From Solanum dulcamara (Eukaryota; Streptophyta; Magnoliopsida; Solanales; Solanaceae), in NCBI RefSeq assembly GCF_947179165.1, contig NC_077240.1, forward strand, positions 43,909,501-43,973,500: DNA of 64,000 nt. Direction: 5' to 3'. The notes beneath the pieces are model-generated. The model was not told where the DNA came from. It saw nothing but the letters and a program-made list of their open reading frames with translations, and did not search any database. The translations under genes and the position numbers were made by a program. Every line of letters begins with the position of its first letter. Within the stretch, counting starts at the first letter, position 1. Positions 44,225 through 57,099 of this stretch are shown piece after piece.

Positions 44225-46614
44225 TGTAACATTTCTCAAAAATGCTCACAAGTGCCTTAAAAATGCCTGGGGATTAGGTCGCTTGCGTAACACATTACCC
44301 TTATCTTTTTTGGCAAGTTCGAGTACAGAATATCGATCAAGGGGTCAAAACCTGCAGAAAAATGGTCTCGGTGGATTTTTAAGACTCGTGTATCGAAAGA
44401 TGAATTTTTCAAAAATTGCACAAAACAGGAGGGTACGCGGACTTGATCCCCCATAGTTCAATTTTATCCGAAATCTGGCCAAAAATCACTTCCGAGAAAA
44501 TTAGGCATAAAACGCATTCAAGGAATGTGATTTACCTTATGTTTCATAAGATGCATTTTTTAAATGTGATTTACGTGTCCCAAATTCATTTTTAAGTGGG
44601 GGTACTTTAGACATTTTCCAAATTGTTAGTTAATGAATCTGGATGTTTTTAAAACCTAATCCAGCTCTATAAATTAACATACACCTCTAATTTCATTCAC
44701 TCTTCTACAATTTTCCTACTCAAATATTTCTCTCTCTACAAAAGTCTCTCAAGGACTCCATTGAAGACCTCCAAGAAATTCACTCAAACTCTTCATCAAA
44801 CTCTCAAATTCTTTCAACTTCTTTTGTCTTCTCACTCAAGGTATGTGAGTATTTGATCCTAGGGTACTTTCACCCATGGAGCCCAACTAATTCTCCACTT
44901 TTTAAATCAATTAAAGTATGTACCTTTATGGGTTCTATGATTTTTCTTCCAATTTCATCAATTGAGTTTAATTACATAATTCTCTACTCAAATATATATG
45001 AATTTTATGATATTGCATGATTTCAATGATTTTCCAATAACTCCTCTTACATGATATATATGGTTCATGATCTCATTATGGGTCTTGTTTGATTCTTATT
45101 AAATTGCATGAATTATGATTCTACTCTTGGTTATAAATCTGTTTTAATATAAATTGATGATTATTGCATTAAATTGAAGAGTTTTTCTTTGAATTCTCCT
45201 ACGTTGATCTCTAGGGTCCATGATATGAATTATGAGAATTTTCAATTATACTTCCAAATGATATTATCTTTATAAATTATGTATGGGCTGATAGAAAGTA
45301 TATGATCATGCATGTTTTCAAGTCAAATTCATTATATATAAGTCAATTGATCATGTATTCATGTTTTACTCTAATTTCCAAGTATGGATGATAATTATGT
45401 ATGTATGATTTGTAATGTGGAAGGGCAATACTCACATTGCACTTATGTTATGAAAATGAGCTAGTCCATGAATTTCAAACCTATGATCATGTCTATGATG
45501 TATGTTGACTATGATTACTATGTTATGATATGTATTCCGTGAGAGTTTACCTAGCACCGAGTGGACCTTGAGATAGGTATTCTCTCCCATAGTAAAGGCA
45601 AGAGACTCGTAGAAAGATCCCACTGTTCCATAATTATGTGTCATCGTAGGATAAAGGATCACCCGTAGAAGAGGCTTGATTCCTTTGAGGGTCACCCCAT
45701 AGATGAGTCTCGATCCTTCATGTAGCTTAGTGGATCCACTTATGCATATTGAAGTCTACCTTGACAAGTAGTCTTCCCCTTTCCTCCAATGTATGGGTAA
45801 ACATTGGGACTCTATGTTATAACTCACATGGCTTATGTCGGTTAATGGTCGCTCTCACAAAGATAAAAAGGTCTCTCTCTCATTGTTCAAGGTATTTCTT
45901 ACTATGGCTAATATATCTTTCACCAAGACTATGAATTTCAAAATGACTTTTATCTCCCACATATGTATGATCCTTTTTATGTTTTAAATGACTAATCCTA
46001 TCCTTTACTTTATATGATACTCTTATGGTTTATTATGCATTGGTCCTTCTTATGACTACTTATGATTTTTACTACTTTTACAATCATACTACTTAAAATG
46101 GTCATTTGCACAAACATGGTTTTCTATGCATTGCATTGCCTACATACTTAGTACATTCAAACGTACTAACACATACTTTTTGCTTACATTATTTCACAAT
46201 GTAGAGACGGATGCTCCATCCTCTTCCCGTGGCTAGTTGGTGTTCCATTAAAGATTAGTGTGATGAGTCCTCATGCTTAGAGGGAAACCTGAGTCATTCT
46301 TTCATTTATTGTTGTTTTAGACTATGGTGATGTTTAAAGAGTATTCTATATTGTGTCATTACTTTCTTTGAGGGTGATCTAGGAACATGTCCTAGTACCC
46401 GCCTATGTTTTCATGTAGAGGCATGTTGGGCATATGTATAAGGAGTCTATGTTGTCTTGATTCTCTCTAGTTATTTTTTGTCTTTTGGAAAATTATGAGT
46501 TTTCGCTTATTGTTTACCTTATATATGCTTATGATATGCTAAGAGGCTTGGTTGGGGTTTCTTCGGGAATCCTAATCGCCGTGTCACATCTAGCCCCTAG
46601 TTTGGGCCATGACA
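44225..46614 (+). mobile_element. Solo LTR of a Ty3 chromovirus-like element, 2.39 kb
   Basis: Begins TGTAACATTTCTC, ends GGGCCATGACA, and is flanked by identical TGATT repeats (44220-44224, 46615-46619). No interior or primer site follows, so LTR-LTR recombination removed the element. It shares the downstream modules of the other LTRs: a CACCCATGGAG word near 44871, the inverted repeat at 46148-46169 and the second inverted repeat near 46187-46206. Frames 44257-44454, 45432-45695 and 45749-45934 lie within it and are not genes. Confidence 0.92.
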
Positions 46615-46901
46615 TGATTAGCCCACTTGGCTAAGCCTAATGTCATCTCATCCTAGAAGCCTAGTTTGATGCCACATGGCATGCCAAGTCAAAGGAAGAA
46701 GACAATAGGATCATGCCATATATCAAAATGGCATGGCATGCCTAGTCAAATCAAAGGCTAATAAAATTGTGCTACATGTACAAGCGATGTGTTCCGACTA
46801 ATCACAATTTTCCATGTCACAGCCTGCTACTCTGTCATGTCACTCAAATCTGATTGGCCGAAGGAAAGTATGTTCTCATCATAACTCCTCTATTTTAGAA
46901 C

Positions 46902-46910
46902 TATAAATAG
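46902..46910 (+). promoter_or_regulatory. TATA box of the Tat-like LTR
   Basis: TATAAATAG about 510 bp before the LTR end, followed by GGGGTCCTCATAATTCAGAA where transcription would start. The position fits a U3 promoter. Function inferred from motif and place. Confidence 0.65.
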
Positions 46911-46984
46911 GGGTCCTCATAATTCAGAAATCACTAAAATTCTAACAAAAAGCTAGAGAGAGCTCGTGGATCAAACGTCGCAGA

Positions 46985-47330
46985 TTTCTTTACAAGCTAC
47001 AAGTTCAAGAATTCAAGAATTCAAGAACTCAAATATTTAAGTTCAAGAAGAACTCAAGATCAAGATCACTAGATTCAAGAACAAGCTCAAAAGATCTTGA
47101 ATTCAAGTGCAAGTCAAGATCAATATCAAGTTCAAGAACAAATCCATACCAAGTTCATCAAATCCACAAATCAAGATCAAGACCACAAGATTCAAGATCA
47201 AGCCAAAAGCCCTTGAATTCAAGTACATGTCAAGATCAAATCCATTAAGTTCAACTAAATTCAAGATTAATCTTACAAGCCCTTGAATTTATGTTTGAAA
47301 AGACAAAGAAGATGATTTATAGAGATTGTA
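46985..47330. repeat. Low-complexity CAAGTTCAAGATC-rich tract
   Basis: Irregular repetition of AAGTTCAAGA, ATTCAAGATCAA and CTTGAATTCAAG words. It lies in the R/U5 part of the Tat-like LTR. Several GAATTC/CTTGAATTCAAG palindromes occur. Confidence 0.8.
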
Positions 47331-47421
47331 ATGCTTATACTTTGAAATCAAATACGATTGTTGTGATATTTTCTAATCTTGATTATTATTTTTTTGATGC
47401 GAATTTTATTTTTTACAAATT

Positions 47422-47439
47422 CTGGCACACCCAGTAGGA
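47422..47439 (+). promoter_or_regulatory. Primer-binding site of the Tat-like element
   Basis: TGGCACACCCAGTAGGAT, differing from the initiator-Met site used by every other element here. TGGCGC.CCCAGTGGGA-type sites are typical of Tat/Ogre and Athila elements. The exact tRNA was not determined. Confidence 0.7.
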
Positions 47440-47487
47440 TAATCTCTACCCCTTATATCATCTTTTCAAACATCAAAGAATATCAAA

Positions 47488-49280
47488 ATGACTTTTAAGA
47501 AGATGAATTCTCCATCAACTTCCTCCAAGATTGTTGACTCTACGTTTTCTGCTGATGTAGAAGGAATCCTTGGTGTTACCTTTGGAAGTTTTAGAGCTGT
47601 TACGAGGAGCAAGACCACTATGCTGGGATAACAAACACTTTAGATGTCATCACATTAATTCCTGTCTTTGGGTCTTCAAAAGCAAAAGGATCAAAGTCCT
47701 CCACAAATATTTCAGAAGGAGGAAGCAGTGTTGCTGAAAATATCAAGAAGATTTTATTTGTAATTAAGCGCTTTAGTTAAAAAAACTCTACCATAAATGA
47801 GAATCATGATTCAACTGTCTCCACATACACCGTGTAATGGGAGTTTGTTGAAGATCAAATTACTCAATAATCCATTCTACTCTTCTACATCCCAATGATT
47901 ATGCAAGCAATGGTAACTGATGCATCATCAACAGAGGAACAACTTACAAATCTGGCAAAGTTGGTCGAAGGATTGACAAAGCATATATACCACCAATAGT
48001 CTCTAATTGATAATTTTATAGATAGGATGGAGGGTCTCTTAGATGAAAAAGCCAGTCATGCACCTGAAAAGGGTATAGAAGTTCAAGAGGTTGAAAATCC
48101 TGTGAAGCAAGCACCGCCTATCAAGGAAATGTCAGTTTCTTCTGAAGGGATGATCCCACTTGATCGATTGAAGGAGTTCATCGAAGGGACCACCAAAGAT
48201 AAGCATGAAGTCTCCATCAAGTTTTCTCATATATATGCCAAGTCGTACACTGCAAGGATTGATAGCTTCAAAATGCCTACCGGTTATCAACCTCCCAAAT
48301 TTCAGCAGTTTAAGGGCAAAGGAAATCCAAAACAACATGTTGCACACTTTGTGGAGATATACAACAATGCTGGGACCTATGGAGACTATCTTGTGAAGTG
48401 GTTCGTCCTCTCTCTGAAAGAAAATGCCTTTGATTGGTACACTGATGTCGAGCATAATTCTATCAATAGTTTGGAGCAACTAGAACATGAGTTTCTTAAT
48501 CGCTTGTATAGCACTAGGCTTGCGCTGAGCATGGTAGAACTCACGAATACCTATCAAAGGAAGGATGAAACTATAATTGACTTCATAAATTGATAGAGAA
48601 ATGCAAAAATTGCAAAAATAGACTTAGCAAAGCTACTGCCATAGAAATTTGTATCCAAGGAATGCACTAGGAGCTTCTTTACATCATATAAGGAATAAAT
48701 CCAAAGTCCTTCGAAGATCTATCTACTCACGCTCATGATATGGAGTTGAACATGTCTTCTGCTGGAAAAAATGTGATGTTTGTCTATGATCCTCGCATAG
48801 GAAAGGACAAGCAGGAACACAAGAGATGAAGCAAATATGTGCCCAGAAATAAAAACAAAGAATCCATGAATATCAATATCTGTCCTGTGAAGTTTACCAC
48901 CAAGGAAATCAAGAAGCAAAGTGTGAAGACGACTTTTCAATAACGTCCAAATCAAAATTTGACCTTAAGAGAGATGCAAGAAAGGGAATACCGCTTCCTG
49001 AATTTTGACATTTCCAAAATCTTTGATAAGTTGCTTAAGCTAAAGCTCATTGAGTTTCCAGATATGAAGCGACCGAATGAAGTTGGGAAAACTAATGACC
49101 CACCCAAATTATTGCAATTATCATAGACTTGTAAGTCACCCACTTGAGAAATACTTTGTCTTCAAGGATAAAGTTATGCGATTAGCTAATGAAAAGAAGA
49201 TTGTCCTTGATGATGAAAAATCAAGTTCTAACCAAGTCTTTATCACATTTGGCTCACTTGATCTGGTATAAATATTTATC
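47488..49280 (+). pseudogene. Tat/Ogre-like Ty3 gag, broken
   Basis: Begins at ATG 47488 (MTFKKMNSPSTSSKIVDST..., stop at 47629). Resumes in frame 48027-48593: MEGLLDEKASHAPEKG, then SSEGMIPLDRLKEFIEGT, KFSHIYAKSYTARIDSFKMP, then the retrotransposon gag core GYQPPKFQQFKGKGNPKQHV, ENAFDWYTDVE and LEHEFLNRLYSTR, stopping at a TGA where a tryptophan codon would be expected (after DFIN). Further pieces follow: frame 49077-49271 contains the gag C-terminal region CNYHRLVSHPLEKYFVFKDK, in which the cysteine usual in LEKCFVF-type sequences is tyrosine. The match to Solanaceae Tat-type gag is strong by recall. Minus frames 48132-48479, 48719-48955, 48952-49143 and 49136-49324 are shadows. Confidence 0.85.
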
Positions 49281-49633
49281 TCTAAAGAACATGAAGAAGA
49301 ACCGCCAGAGCAAAAAAATCCCAAGTTGATGGAGACAATAATAAAGGTTGGGTTCTTGTGACTAGGTGGAGATACAGCAATACTAGTTTACGAAAAGAAT
49401 CATCCAAGAAACCAATCAGATGGAGGATGGTGAGAAGGCCCAAGAAGTAGAAATCAATCAAGCGTTCAAAAAAGATAAAGGTTGAAGTGCATCATCATGA
49501 GAAACCTCGACGTCTTATGACTTTAGGGAAATTCTTACCAAGTTGGTTCTGTGCAAAGACTACTTAAGATAGTGTCTAGGCGTCATGTTTCAATGGTTAC
49601 AAAGAAGAAATAATGAGTGAAACTTCACCATAG

Positions 49634-50487
49634 GTGTCTCCTATTGACAAAAAAAAGGCAACAAGAAAAATCTCATCAATGGTGTCTCATTCACTTCCTA
49701 AAAAGACTGTTGAACCCTCTTTCCAAGAATTACATACGTGTGATACAAAACTCACATTTACAGATGATGATCTTCTATTTGGTGAAACACTACACAATCA
49801 TCCTTTAAATATGGTGGGTCATGTGCTAGAGAAGAAGATAAATAGAATCCTAATAGATGAAGGATCTAGAGTTAACATTTTGCCTATACACACATTAAAG
49901 GAACTTGGCATCACGATCGAAGAATTTAGTGAAAGTCGTTTGCTAATACAAGGATTCAATCAAGGGGGTCAGAGGTCCATAGGCTCTATTAAGTTAGAAA
50001 TCCACATGGAAGATTTGCTATCAAGCGCATGAATGCATATGATTGATGCAAAAACTTCATATAAAATATTGCTTGGCAGGCTTTGGTTATACGAGAACAA
50101 AATTGTCTCATCTTCTTACTATCAATGTTTGAAGTCACTCGACGATGGAATTGAAAGAAAAACAATTGTCGATGATAATCCTTTCACTGAAGCCGAGTCA
50201 TACTTTACCGATATAAAATTCTATCTAAAGAGTTATGTTGTGAAGGAGGCAAAAATCGATGACATAAAATCGACCAAGTCTGATAAGCTTGTAGGCAAAA
50301 AAGCAGATGTGGCTGTCAAAAAAGTCAAGATTGATATTAAGGAGCCTTGATCCATTTTGAGTGAAGGAAAGATCATTTCTTCGATGTGAGATCTAAAAAA
50401 ATTAAAATTTTGAGTGGATCAGTCTATGATATGGATTTATGTACAAGTTCGTACGAACTTGAGTCAAATTTAGAAAAGGAAAAAATG
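49634..50487 (+). pseudogene. Tat/Ogre-like aspartic protease region, truncated by an LTR insertion
   Basis: Frame 49634-50032 has TFTDDDLLFGETLHNHPLNM, then the retropepsin active-site region RILIDEGSRVNILP (usual D-G-G/D-S-G; here D-E-G), then FSESRLLIQGFNQGGQRSIG. Frame 50033-50350 continues MIDAKTSYKILLGRLWLYEN (the LLGRPW motif with proline changed to leucine) and FTEAESYF. A frameshift or stop separates the two frames at 50032. Coding similarity ends at about 50350 and the sequence is cut at 50488 by the start of an LTR, so the RT, RNase H and integrase of this element are not in the window. Confidence 0.78.
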
Positions 50488-53133
50488 TGTAATACCTTGA
50501 AAGTTCCCTCTCAAATTAGATCAGAAAAGTTCAGAAAAAATCTAAAGTTTGAAATTTTTGGCTTTTACGGGTCGTAAAAGAGATCACAAATTGTGGAAAC
50601 CATCTGTAGATAAGACTTTAGGAAGTCAGAAATCAGGCTTGGACTTTATAATCTGAGTTTACGGACTCATAGAATATTTTTATAGATCATAGAAAATAGT
50701 CATGAATGAAACTTCAGAAAGTTGGAAATGTTGGACTTGTACATGATGAGAGTGTTTTTACGGATTATAGATTGATTTATTGATCGTAGATGGGTATTGT
50801 AGATCAATCCCTAGAGCCTCAATATTTCAAGTACTTTTATTCTACGAGTTGCTAATACGGTTTGTACTTTTATCTATGATCCATAATTTGGTCTCATAGT
50901 TACAATTTTAGAAGGTCAGATTATAGGCCTGGATTCTATGGTCGTACTTATACAATCGTAGATACTACTACGGTACATAGATGGCCTACAATGACTTTTT
51001 TCATTGGGAGTTTTCAATTATTTTCCATTCTTTTAATTCCTATACTACATCATTTTGGACAATTTTAAGTGGGATTAGAGGAATTTTATCATCCTAGCTC
51101 TCTCATTCTCTCATAACTAACCTAATTAAGATTTTTTCTCACTTAAGTTTCCTCCCAAGGTAAGAACTAGGGTTCCAAGCTTCAAGCCTCCAATCCAAGA
51201 TTCAAGTTAGTGATTTTGTTGCAGGTATGTGAAATTTCATCAATGGGTTTCCTTTCACCCATTGAGTCTCAAAGAAACCCTTAATTCTTCAAGTTTATGA
51301 ATTCTATAGCCTACGATTTTTATGATCTTTGAGAGTTCTTATTGAATTTCTATTATTCTCCGAGTATGATCTCTAATTGAATTATTACATGTATAATCCT
51401 ATGATTTTAATTAGAATTTCATGTTTTCAAATATAATTTCATGCATGTCTCTGATTATCAGATTTTCATAATTTTTTCAATGCTTTTAGATGAAGTATCT
51501 TTCAGTATTTATCAGTTATCATGATTTACGATACTTTCAAATAAAGTGTCTTAAGTTATCATCAAATCTAAATCATTATTTAGGAGCTACTATATGTCTA
51601 TCAATTTATTAGAATTTCAGTATTATCAAATTATTACTGTATCAGTTTTATGTATGTTTTCTATGGGAATATTACTTAGCACCAAATAGACTTAGATATG
51701 AAGGTTTTCAGTCAATATTTGTGGGCCTTTAGTAGAAAATCCCTACTTCTTGGAACTTCATGCCACCGTAGATTTATCTTAAATGAACATTAACTTAGTG
51801 GATCTACATTAGTTCAGAATCATTCCTTTATACCTTGACAAGTATATTGGATCCTTTTGGCGGGACAATACACCATACTCCATGTTGTAGATCACATGTT
51901 TATATGTCGGTTAATGGTACCTCCCATAGTCAATCTTTTAAGTTATTGCATTAAGCAAGTATTTTAGTTAATTCAGTTATTTTAGTTTAGTTTCCTTATA
52001 TATCATGTTATGTTATTTGTTCATTGCATCAACATGCTTTACAAACTTATTATATTCAGATATCATGTTATTTATGCATATTTCTCATACTTAGTACATT
52101 CAAAGTACTGACCACATACTTTCTTCCTGTATTATTTTAGAGAAAATAGTTAAATTCTCCCTTAACCTATATTCAAATTTCCAACTACACACTTTAATTT
52201 CATGGGGTTCTTATCACCCCCTGAACTGTTTAAAACGTAAATTATCATACCCTTAAAACACTATAACCACATCTTTACTAATAGGTGAGCCTCACACATT
52301 TAACACTGGAAATTTTCTTTAAAAGATTTTTTTAGTTCTTTTTCCTTTTGATTTATTATTTTAAAAACCAATTGAGGGTCAAAATGTTAAAATTTATGGA
52401 TTTGTTTTGAGTCTTCAAATTTGAGACTTATTGATTACATTATTAGTTGCTAATTATTTGAAGCTGAAAACGTTGAATTTGACTACGTTCATTTTTGTGA
52501 TTTTTAGATTTGAAGAGCACCGGAACTCCATGTAAATCGATGAGCTTCTATATGAATTTTTTTGGATCTACATTCTTGAATTGGGAGAAACTTTCATTGA
52601 TGGTTTGAAAAGTTCCATGGCTGAAAACTGTAGCTTATGATTGAAAACCTGAAGCACCAACTTGAAACCTCCATTAAAGTTAGTTCAAAAGCTTGAGTTT
52701 AAATTTCGACTAGCCACAAACGAGCTTTATTTTAAGTGGGTAATATATTAAAACCATTAAAACATCGAGAGAAGATTATATTTAAATTTTGGAGTGATTT
52801 GAAGAAGATTTAAGGTGGTTTGCATCAAATTTTCAGAGCAACGATACGAAGAAGATGAAGAATTGGTGCTGCATTTTCAAATTTACAAAAAAATGATGAG
52901 TTGTTAAAATTACTTAAGAGTAATTTTCATGGGTATGTTGGTATTGAATACAGGATTATAAATTTTGTAAGTATTTAAAGTTTATTGAAAAAAATCAATT
53001 GGGTTTCACTGTATTAAGCTTATTAAAGCTTAAATTTGCTTTGGTTTGAAAGATTTTTGGTGCATAATTTTTTATTCTGGAGAGTGGTAAGTAAAATTGT
53101 TATCTACAATATGTGGTGTATTGTTTGACATAG

Positions 53134-55242
53134 TGTAAGACTCTGAAAGTCAAAAAGTTAGAACCAAGGAGAAAATTTTCAAAATATTGACTGACTTCAA
53201 CTCTACGAATCCCTTGACTACTCCTAGAGCTACCTATGACTCGTAAGGTGAGTCTTTGAACTTATTCAGGACCCTCATATGAAGAAGCCCTTATAACTCG
53301 TCAGGACCAGTCATCTTCATGATGATGAGTCGTAACTCTGACCCTTAGTAAAAGTTAAAACGCTTAGTAATTGGCAGGTTTTCAAACTTGCAGGACAAGT
53401 TGACATTATGAGTCGCAGACTCGAGAACGAGTCATAGACACGACTCATACAAAAACTTCATAGACTTGGTTTTTCAGGGTTTTTCAAAAACCTACAGGAC
53501 GAGTCATCTTGGCGACTCGTCATAAATTTTACTCGTAGAGTCCATGTTGTAAGTCCAAAGTTCCTTTTTAATGAAGGGTATTCATGTCTTTTTCCAAGCT
53601 TAGTTCAATGAACCTAGATACTTTTATGACCAATTCAAAGTCTATATATACCTAATTCTTCAAATTTCCCTCCTATTCAAGTCATTCTTCAAAATTTCCC
53701 AAGGCAAGACTAAGAGATCCTCTCAAAGATTCTTCTCCAAATTCCAAGCAAGGATTTAAAAAACAATCAGATTCTTCTACTATTCTAAGCTGATTTCACC
53801 AATGTGTGTGGGAATTGATCCATGGGTTCCTTTCACCCATGGAGTTCCAAGATTTTCCTCAAGAATAATATGAAATTTCATTATCGTTAAATTCTAATTT
53901 TTGATGAATTGTGTTGGGCTGTTTCAATTACGTTTTTAATCATTATCATTGATCATTATAAGTATGATTTCACCTTAATAGCACAATTTCAAGTTGAACT
54001 ATGAATGACCATAGATAAAACTATTTTCAATAATGATATACATGAAGCATGATTTTGGAAGTTCAATGATTTCAAGGCATTCTTATGGTTTTCATCCAAA
54101 TTGACTATGTTTATGAGTTTTACTCTAAATTCAAGTATGAATTATGATTACGGATTTCAATTATTTATCAAATTACAAATCTCATGCAACTTATAGAAAA
54201 TATTACTTAGGGAAAGAACCTAATGATATGAATTATGTAAGTATGATATTGTAATGTTGAAAGGCTAGTACTCTCACATTGCAAGTATGTTGTGAAAATG
54301 AGCTTCTCTATGAATTATGAAGCTTATGAACAAGTTTATGATTATATGTTAAGTATGATTACTATGTTATGTATTTGGTGGGATTTGACTTAGCACCGAA
54401 TGAGGCTTGAGGTGGTGGCTCAATCTACGTGGTCCTTACATAAAGTCTCTTGTATCATAAATACATGCCACCATAGGATTTTCCTTTATGGCTTAGCTAG
54501 TGGATCCATATATAACATATGTACATGACGCGCCTAGTGGGGTAGAGTCTACTTTAGCAAATAGATTCCTCTTTTTCCGTTGTATGGGGAGAAAAATGGG
54601 ATTCCAGTTATAGCTCACATGGTCTTATTGTCGGTTATGGTACTATCCCACATATGTATACTATTTTTATGTTGATTTACGTTTTCAACTATGTCTCCAA
54701 AATGCTTTGATCATTATGGTTTTCTCATGATTCTACTTATCCTTTTATCATGTACGTTATTTGATCATTGCATCTTATGATTTGCATTGCATGTCATGCC
54801 CACATAATTAGTACATTCAAATATACTAACTCATATTGTTGCCTACATTGTCTCATAATGTAAGGGTTGAGGATCATATCCATACACGTGGCTAGTTGAG
54901 GTTTCTCATCGACAGAGTTGTGGTGAGTTCTTATATAACAAGGACTAGTTATGAGTTGTTGTTTCTCACTTCAAAAGACTTTGTTATGTTCAATTTGAGG
55001 GTAATCTAGGGACATGTCTTAGCCCCACCCATTTTATTTGTAGAGGCTTTTGTTAGGCCAAACATATAGAGTCTATTTAGTTAGATTACACTCTCTTTTA
55101 TGCTTTATGTTAGACTCTTTCTTATGCTATGTTTCACTTTACTTTACCTTATGTATTTAATGATATGTCAAGAGGCTTGGTTGGAACCCCTTTAGGGTTT
55201 CAATCATTTTGTTATGACTAGGTCCTAGGTTAGGTCATGACA
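53134..55242 (+). repeat. 5' LTR of the full-length Ty3 element
   Basis: TGTAAGACTCTG to GGTCATGACA. U3 has a series of GACTCGTCAGGA / GATGAGTCGTAA palindromic words. A TATA box is at 53642. CACCCATGGAG lies near 53837, and the conserved inverted repeat at 54808-54829 is followed by a second near 54846-54866. Confidence 0.95.
53642..53651 (+). promoter_or_regulatory. TATA box of the Ty3 5' LTR
   Basis: CTATATATACC, conserved at 60681-60690 in the 3' LTR, about 510 bp into the LTR. Placement fits a U3/R border near LTR position 540. Confidence 0.65.
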
Positions 55243-55244
55243 AA

Positions 55245-55262
55245 CTTAGTATTAAAGCACAA
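55245..55262 (+). promoter_or_regulatory. Degenerate primer-binding site
   Basis: ACTTAGTATTAAAGCACAA, two bases inside the LTR, is a mutated ACTTGGTATCAGAGCACAA (initiator Met tRNA type). Confidence 0.7.
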
Positions 55263-55459
55263 CGTTTAAGATATCCTAGGGTATCCAATATACCGCGTAA
55301 AGTATAGTCTTATTCATGGGTGTGAAGCGCGCCACATATATGAATAGGAGGCTATAAGGTATTTGGAAAATTTTCACTTCAATCATGATCTATGTCATGC
55401 TATAGAGTACACTATAAGAATTCCTTTCCCCAATCATTGTCATTTACAATTTTCAGAAA

Positions 55460-56514
55460 ATACCTCCAAGAAAAGCACCTATGCAAAGAGGTATCAATGC
55501 TATTGAGGACCAAGCTCCTCCGGTTCCTCAAGACAATGGTCTCCTACATGACTAAGTAACTACTGCAGAGTTCCATACAATTATTACCATTCTATCCCAA
55601 GAAGTAGCGAACCAAGGGGTTGTGGCTCCTCCTAGTGCACCTGCTCTGACTTCTAGAGTGAGAGACTTTGCAAGAATGAACCCTTTCGAATTCCATGGTT
55701 CAAAGATTGATGAGGATCCTCAAGAGTTTATTGATAAGGTGTATATAATAGTGAGAATTATGGGAGTGACTTCAGAAGAGAAAGCGGAGCTAGCAGCTTA
55801 CCAACTCAAAAGTGTTGCTCAAGTTTGGTATACTCAATGGAAGTTGAAGAGAGTAGATGAAGGTCCTATTAAATAGGAAGCCTTAAAATTACTTTTCTTG
55901 ATCTCTTCTTCCCTCTTAAGTTAAGGGAAACCAAGGTGTTGGAGTATATAAATCTTCAATAAGGCATCATCAGTATGAGGGACTATGCCCTCAAGTTCAT
56001 CAAGCTATCCAAGTATTCTCCTTCATTAGTTGTCGATCCATGTACCCGAATGAGTCAATTCATATTGGGGGTGTCCAACTTGGTTGCAAAGGAATTCTGT
56101 ACCGCCTTTACTTGTTAAATAGATGGACATATCTCAGCTTATGATTTTTGTTGAATAATTGAGGGAGAGAAACTCAAGGATATGAGAATGAGGGATTCTA
56201 AGAGGGCCCAATATGAAGTTAGGTTCTCTAATGCTAGGCCCAGTGGTGGTGGTAGTGGCCATTCTCAACAAGGCCAAGGTTTGGGGAAGAGGTTTATTAA
56301 AGATAGAGTGTCATACCCTAAAGTTCAAGGAGGAGGTGTGAATGCTAGTAGCCCTTCATTTCCCAAATATGCAAAGTGTGAAAAGAATCATAGAGGGAAA
56401 TGCTGCTTAATGGGAATGGCTGCTTGTTATGAATGTGGCAAAATAGGCCATAAGCAATCCAAGTGCCCTCATGTTTCCAACAGTGGTGGAGAAGGTCGTC
56501 CTCAAGGAGTCTAA
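55460..56514 (+). pseudogene. Ty3 gag with zinc knuckle, broken
   Basis: Starts where ATACCTCCAAGAAAAGC would be an MPPRKAP start (ATG changed to ATA at 55460). The gag core follows in frame 55622-55876: RVRDFARMNPFEFHGSKIDE, DPQEFIDKVY, GVTSEEKAELAAYQLKSVAQ and VWYTQW, ending at a stop. Frame 56182-56514 is the basic, glycine-rich C-terminus with a CCHC knuckle CYECGKIGHKQSKC at 56425-56466, which packages RNA in intact gag. A decayed ~300-bp stretch lies between (SMRDYALKF-like at 55970). The minus frame 56407-56589 is a shadow. Confidence 0.9.
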
Positions 56515-56589
56515 GTGCAACAAGGCTCCTAAGCTAGACCTAAGGGTGGCTAACACAATAACCAATTCTATGTTCTTCATGCTAGGCAA

Positions 56590-57060
56590 AATATGGAAGA
56601 GACTCCCGATGTAGTCACAGGTATGCTATGGGTCTTTAACTTTGATGTTTATGCATTGTGTGATCCGGGTGCTAACTTATCTTTTGTTATTCCTTACCTT
56701 GTTATGATATTTGATATGTGTCCCAAAGTGTTGTTAGAACCTTTTTTCGGTTTATACTCTCGTTGGTGATTCGGTGTTAGCAAAGAGAGTTTATAGAAGT
56801 TGTCCCATGTCAATTTTTCATAAAGTTATCCATTGTGATCTTGTTGAACTCGACATGACCGATTTTGACATTATTCTTGGTATGGATTAGTTACATGCCT
56901 TTTATGCATCCATTGATTGTAGAACCTGTAATGTAAAATTTCAATTCCTAATGAGCCTACTCTTGAATAGAAGGGTATTGATTCAGTGGTTAAGGGTCGA
57001 TTCATTTTATTTCATAAGGCCTAGAAAATGATTTCCAAAGGGTGCATCTATCACATAGTG
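56590..57060 (+). pseudogene. Ty3 aspartic protease, broken
   Basis: After gag the frame reads VVTGMLWVFNFDVYALCDPG, then ANLSFVIPYLV. The active-site triad region is D-P-G-A (usual D-S/T-G-A; D-P-G-A is common in plant Tekay-like elements). Frameshifts follow; MTDFDIILGMD, ending in a stop, near 56855-56890 corresponds to the flap and C-terminal LGMD motif. No continuous frame. Confidence 0.75.
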
Positions 57061-57099
57061 TGAGTTAGGGATGTTGATTCCGAAACTCCTACTCTTGAG

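Larger units (their letters stand above)
44035..47417 (+). mobile_element. 5' LTR of a Tat/Ogre-like Ty3 element, interrupted by a solo LTR (start uncertain)
   Basis: The right edge is firm: TTTTTTACA at 47417, then four bases, then a TGGCACACCCAGTAGG primer site and a Tat-type gag. A TATA box lies at 46902. The left edge is only a guess (TGTAATCATATAAAA at 44035). A 2390-bp solo LTR sits inside, at 44225-46614. Removing it joins TTGGGCTACAAATGATT to AGCCCACTTGG cleanly, giving an LTR of roughly 1 kb. Confidence 0.55.

Noticed and set aside
48132..48479. 115-codon minus-strand frame
   Set aside because: It is antisense to the Tat-like gag core, which carries clear family motifs.
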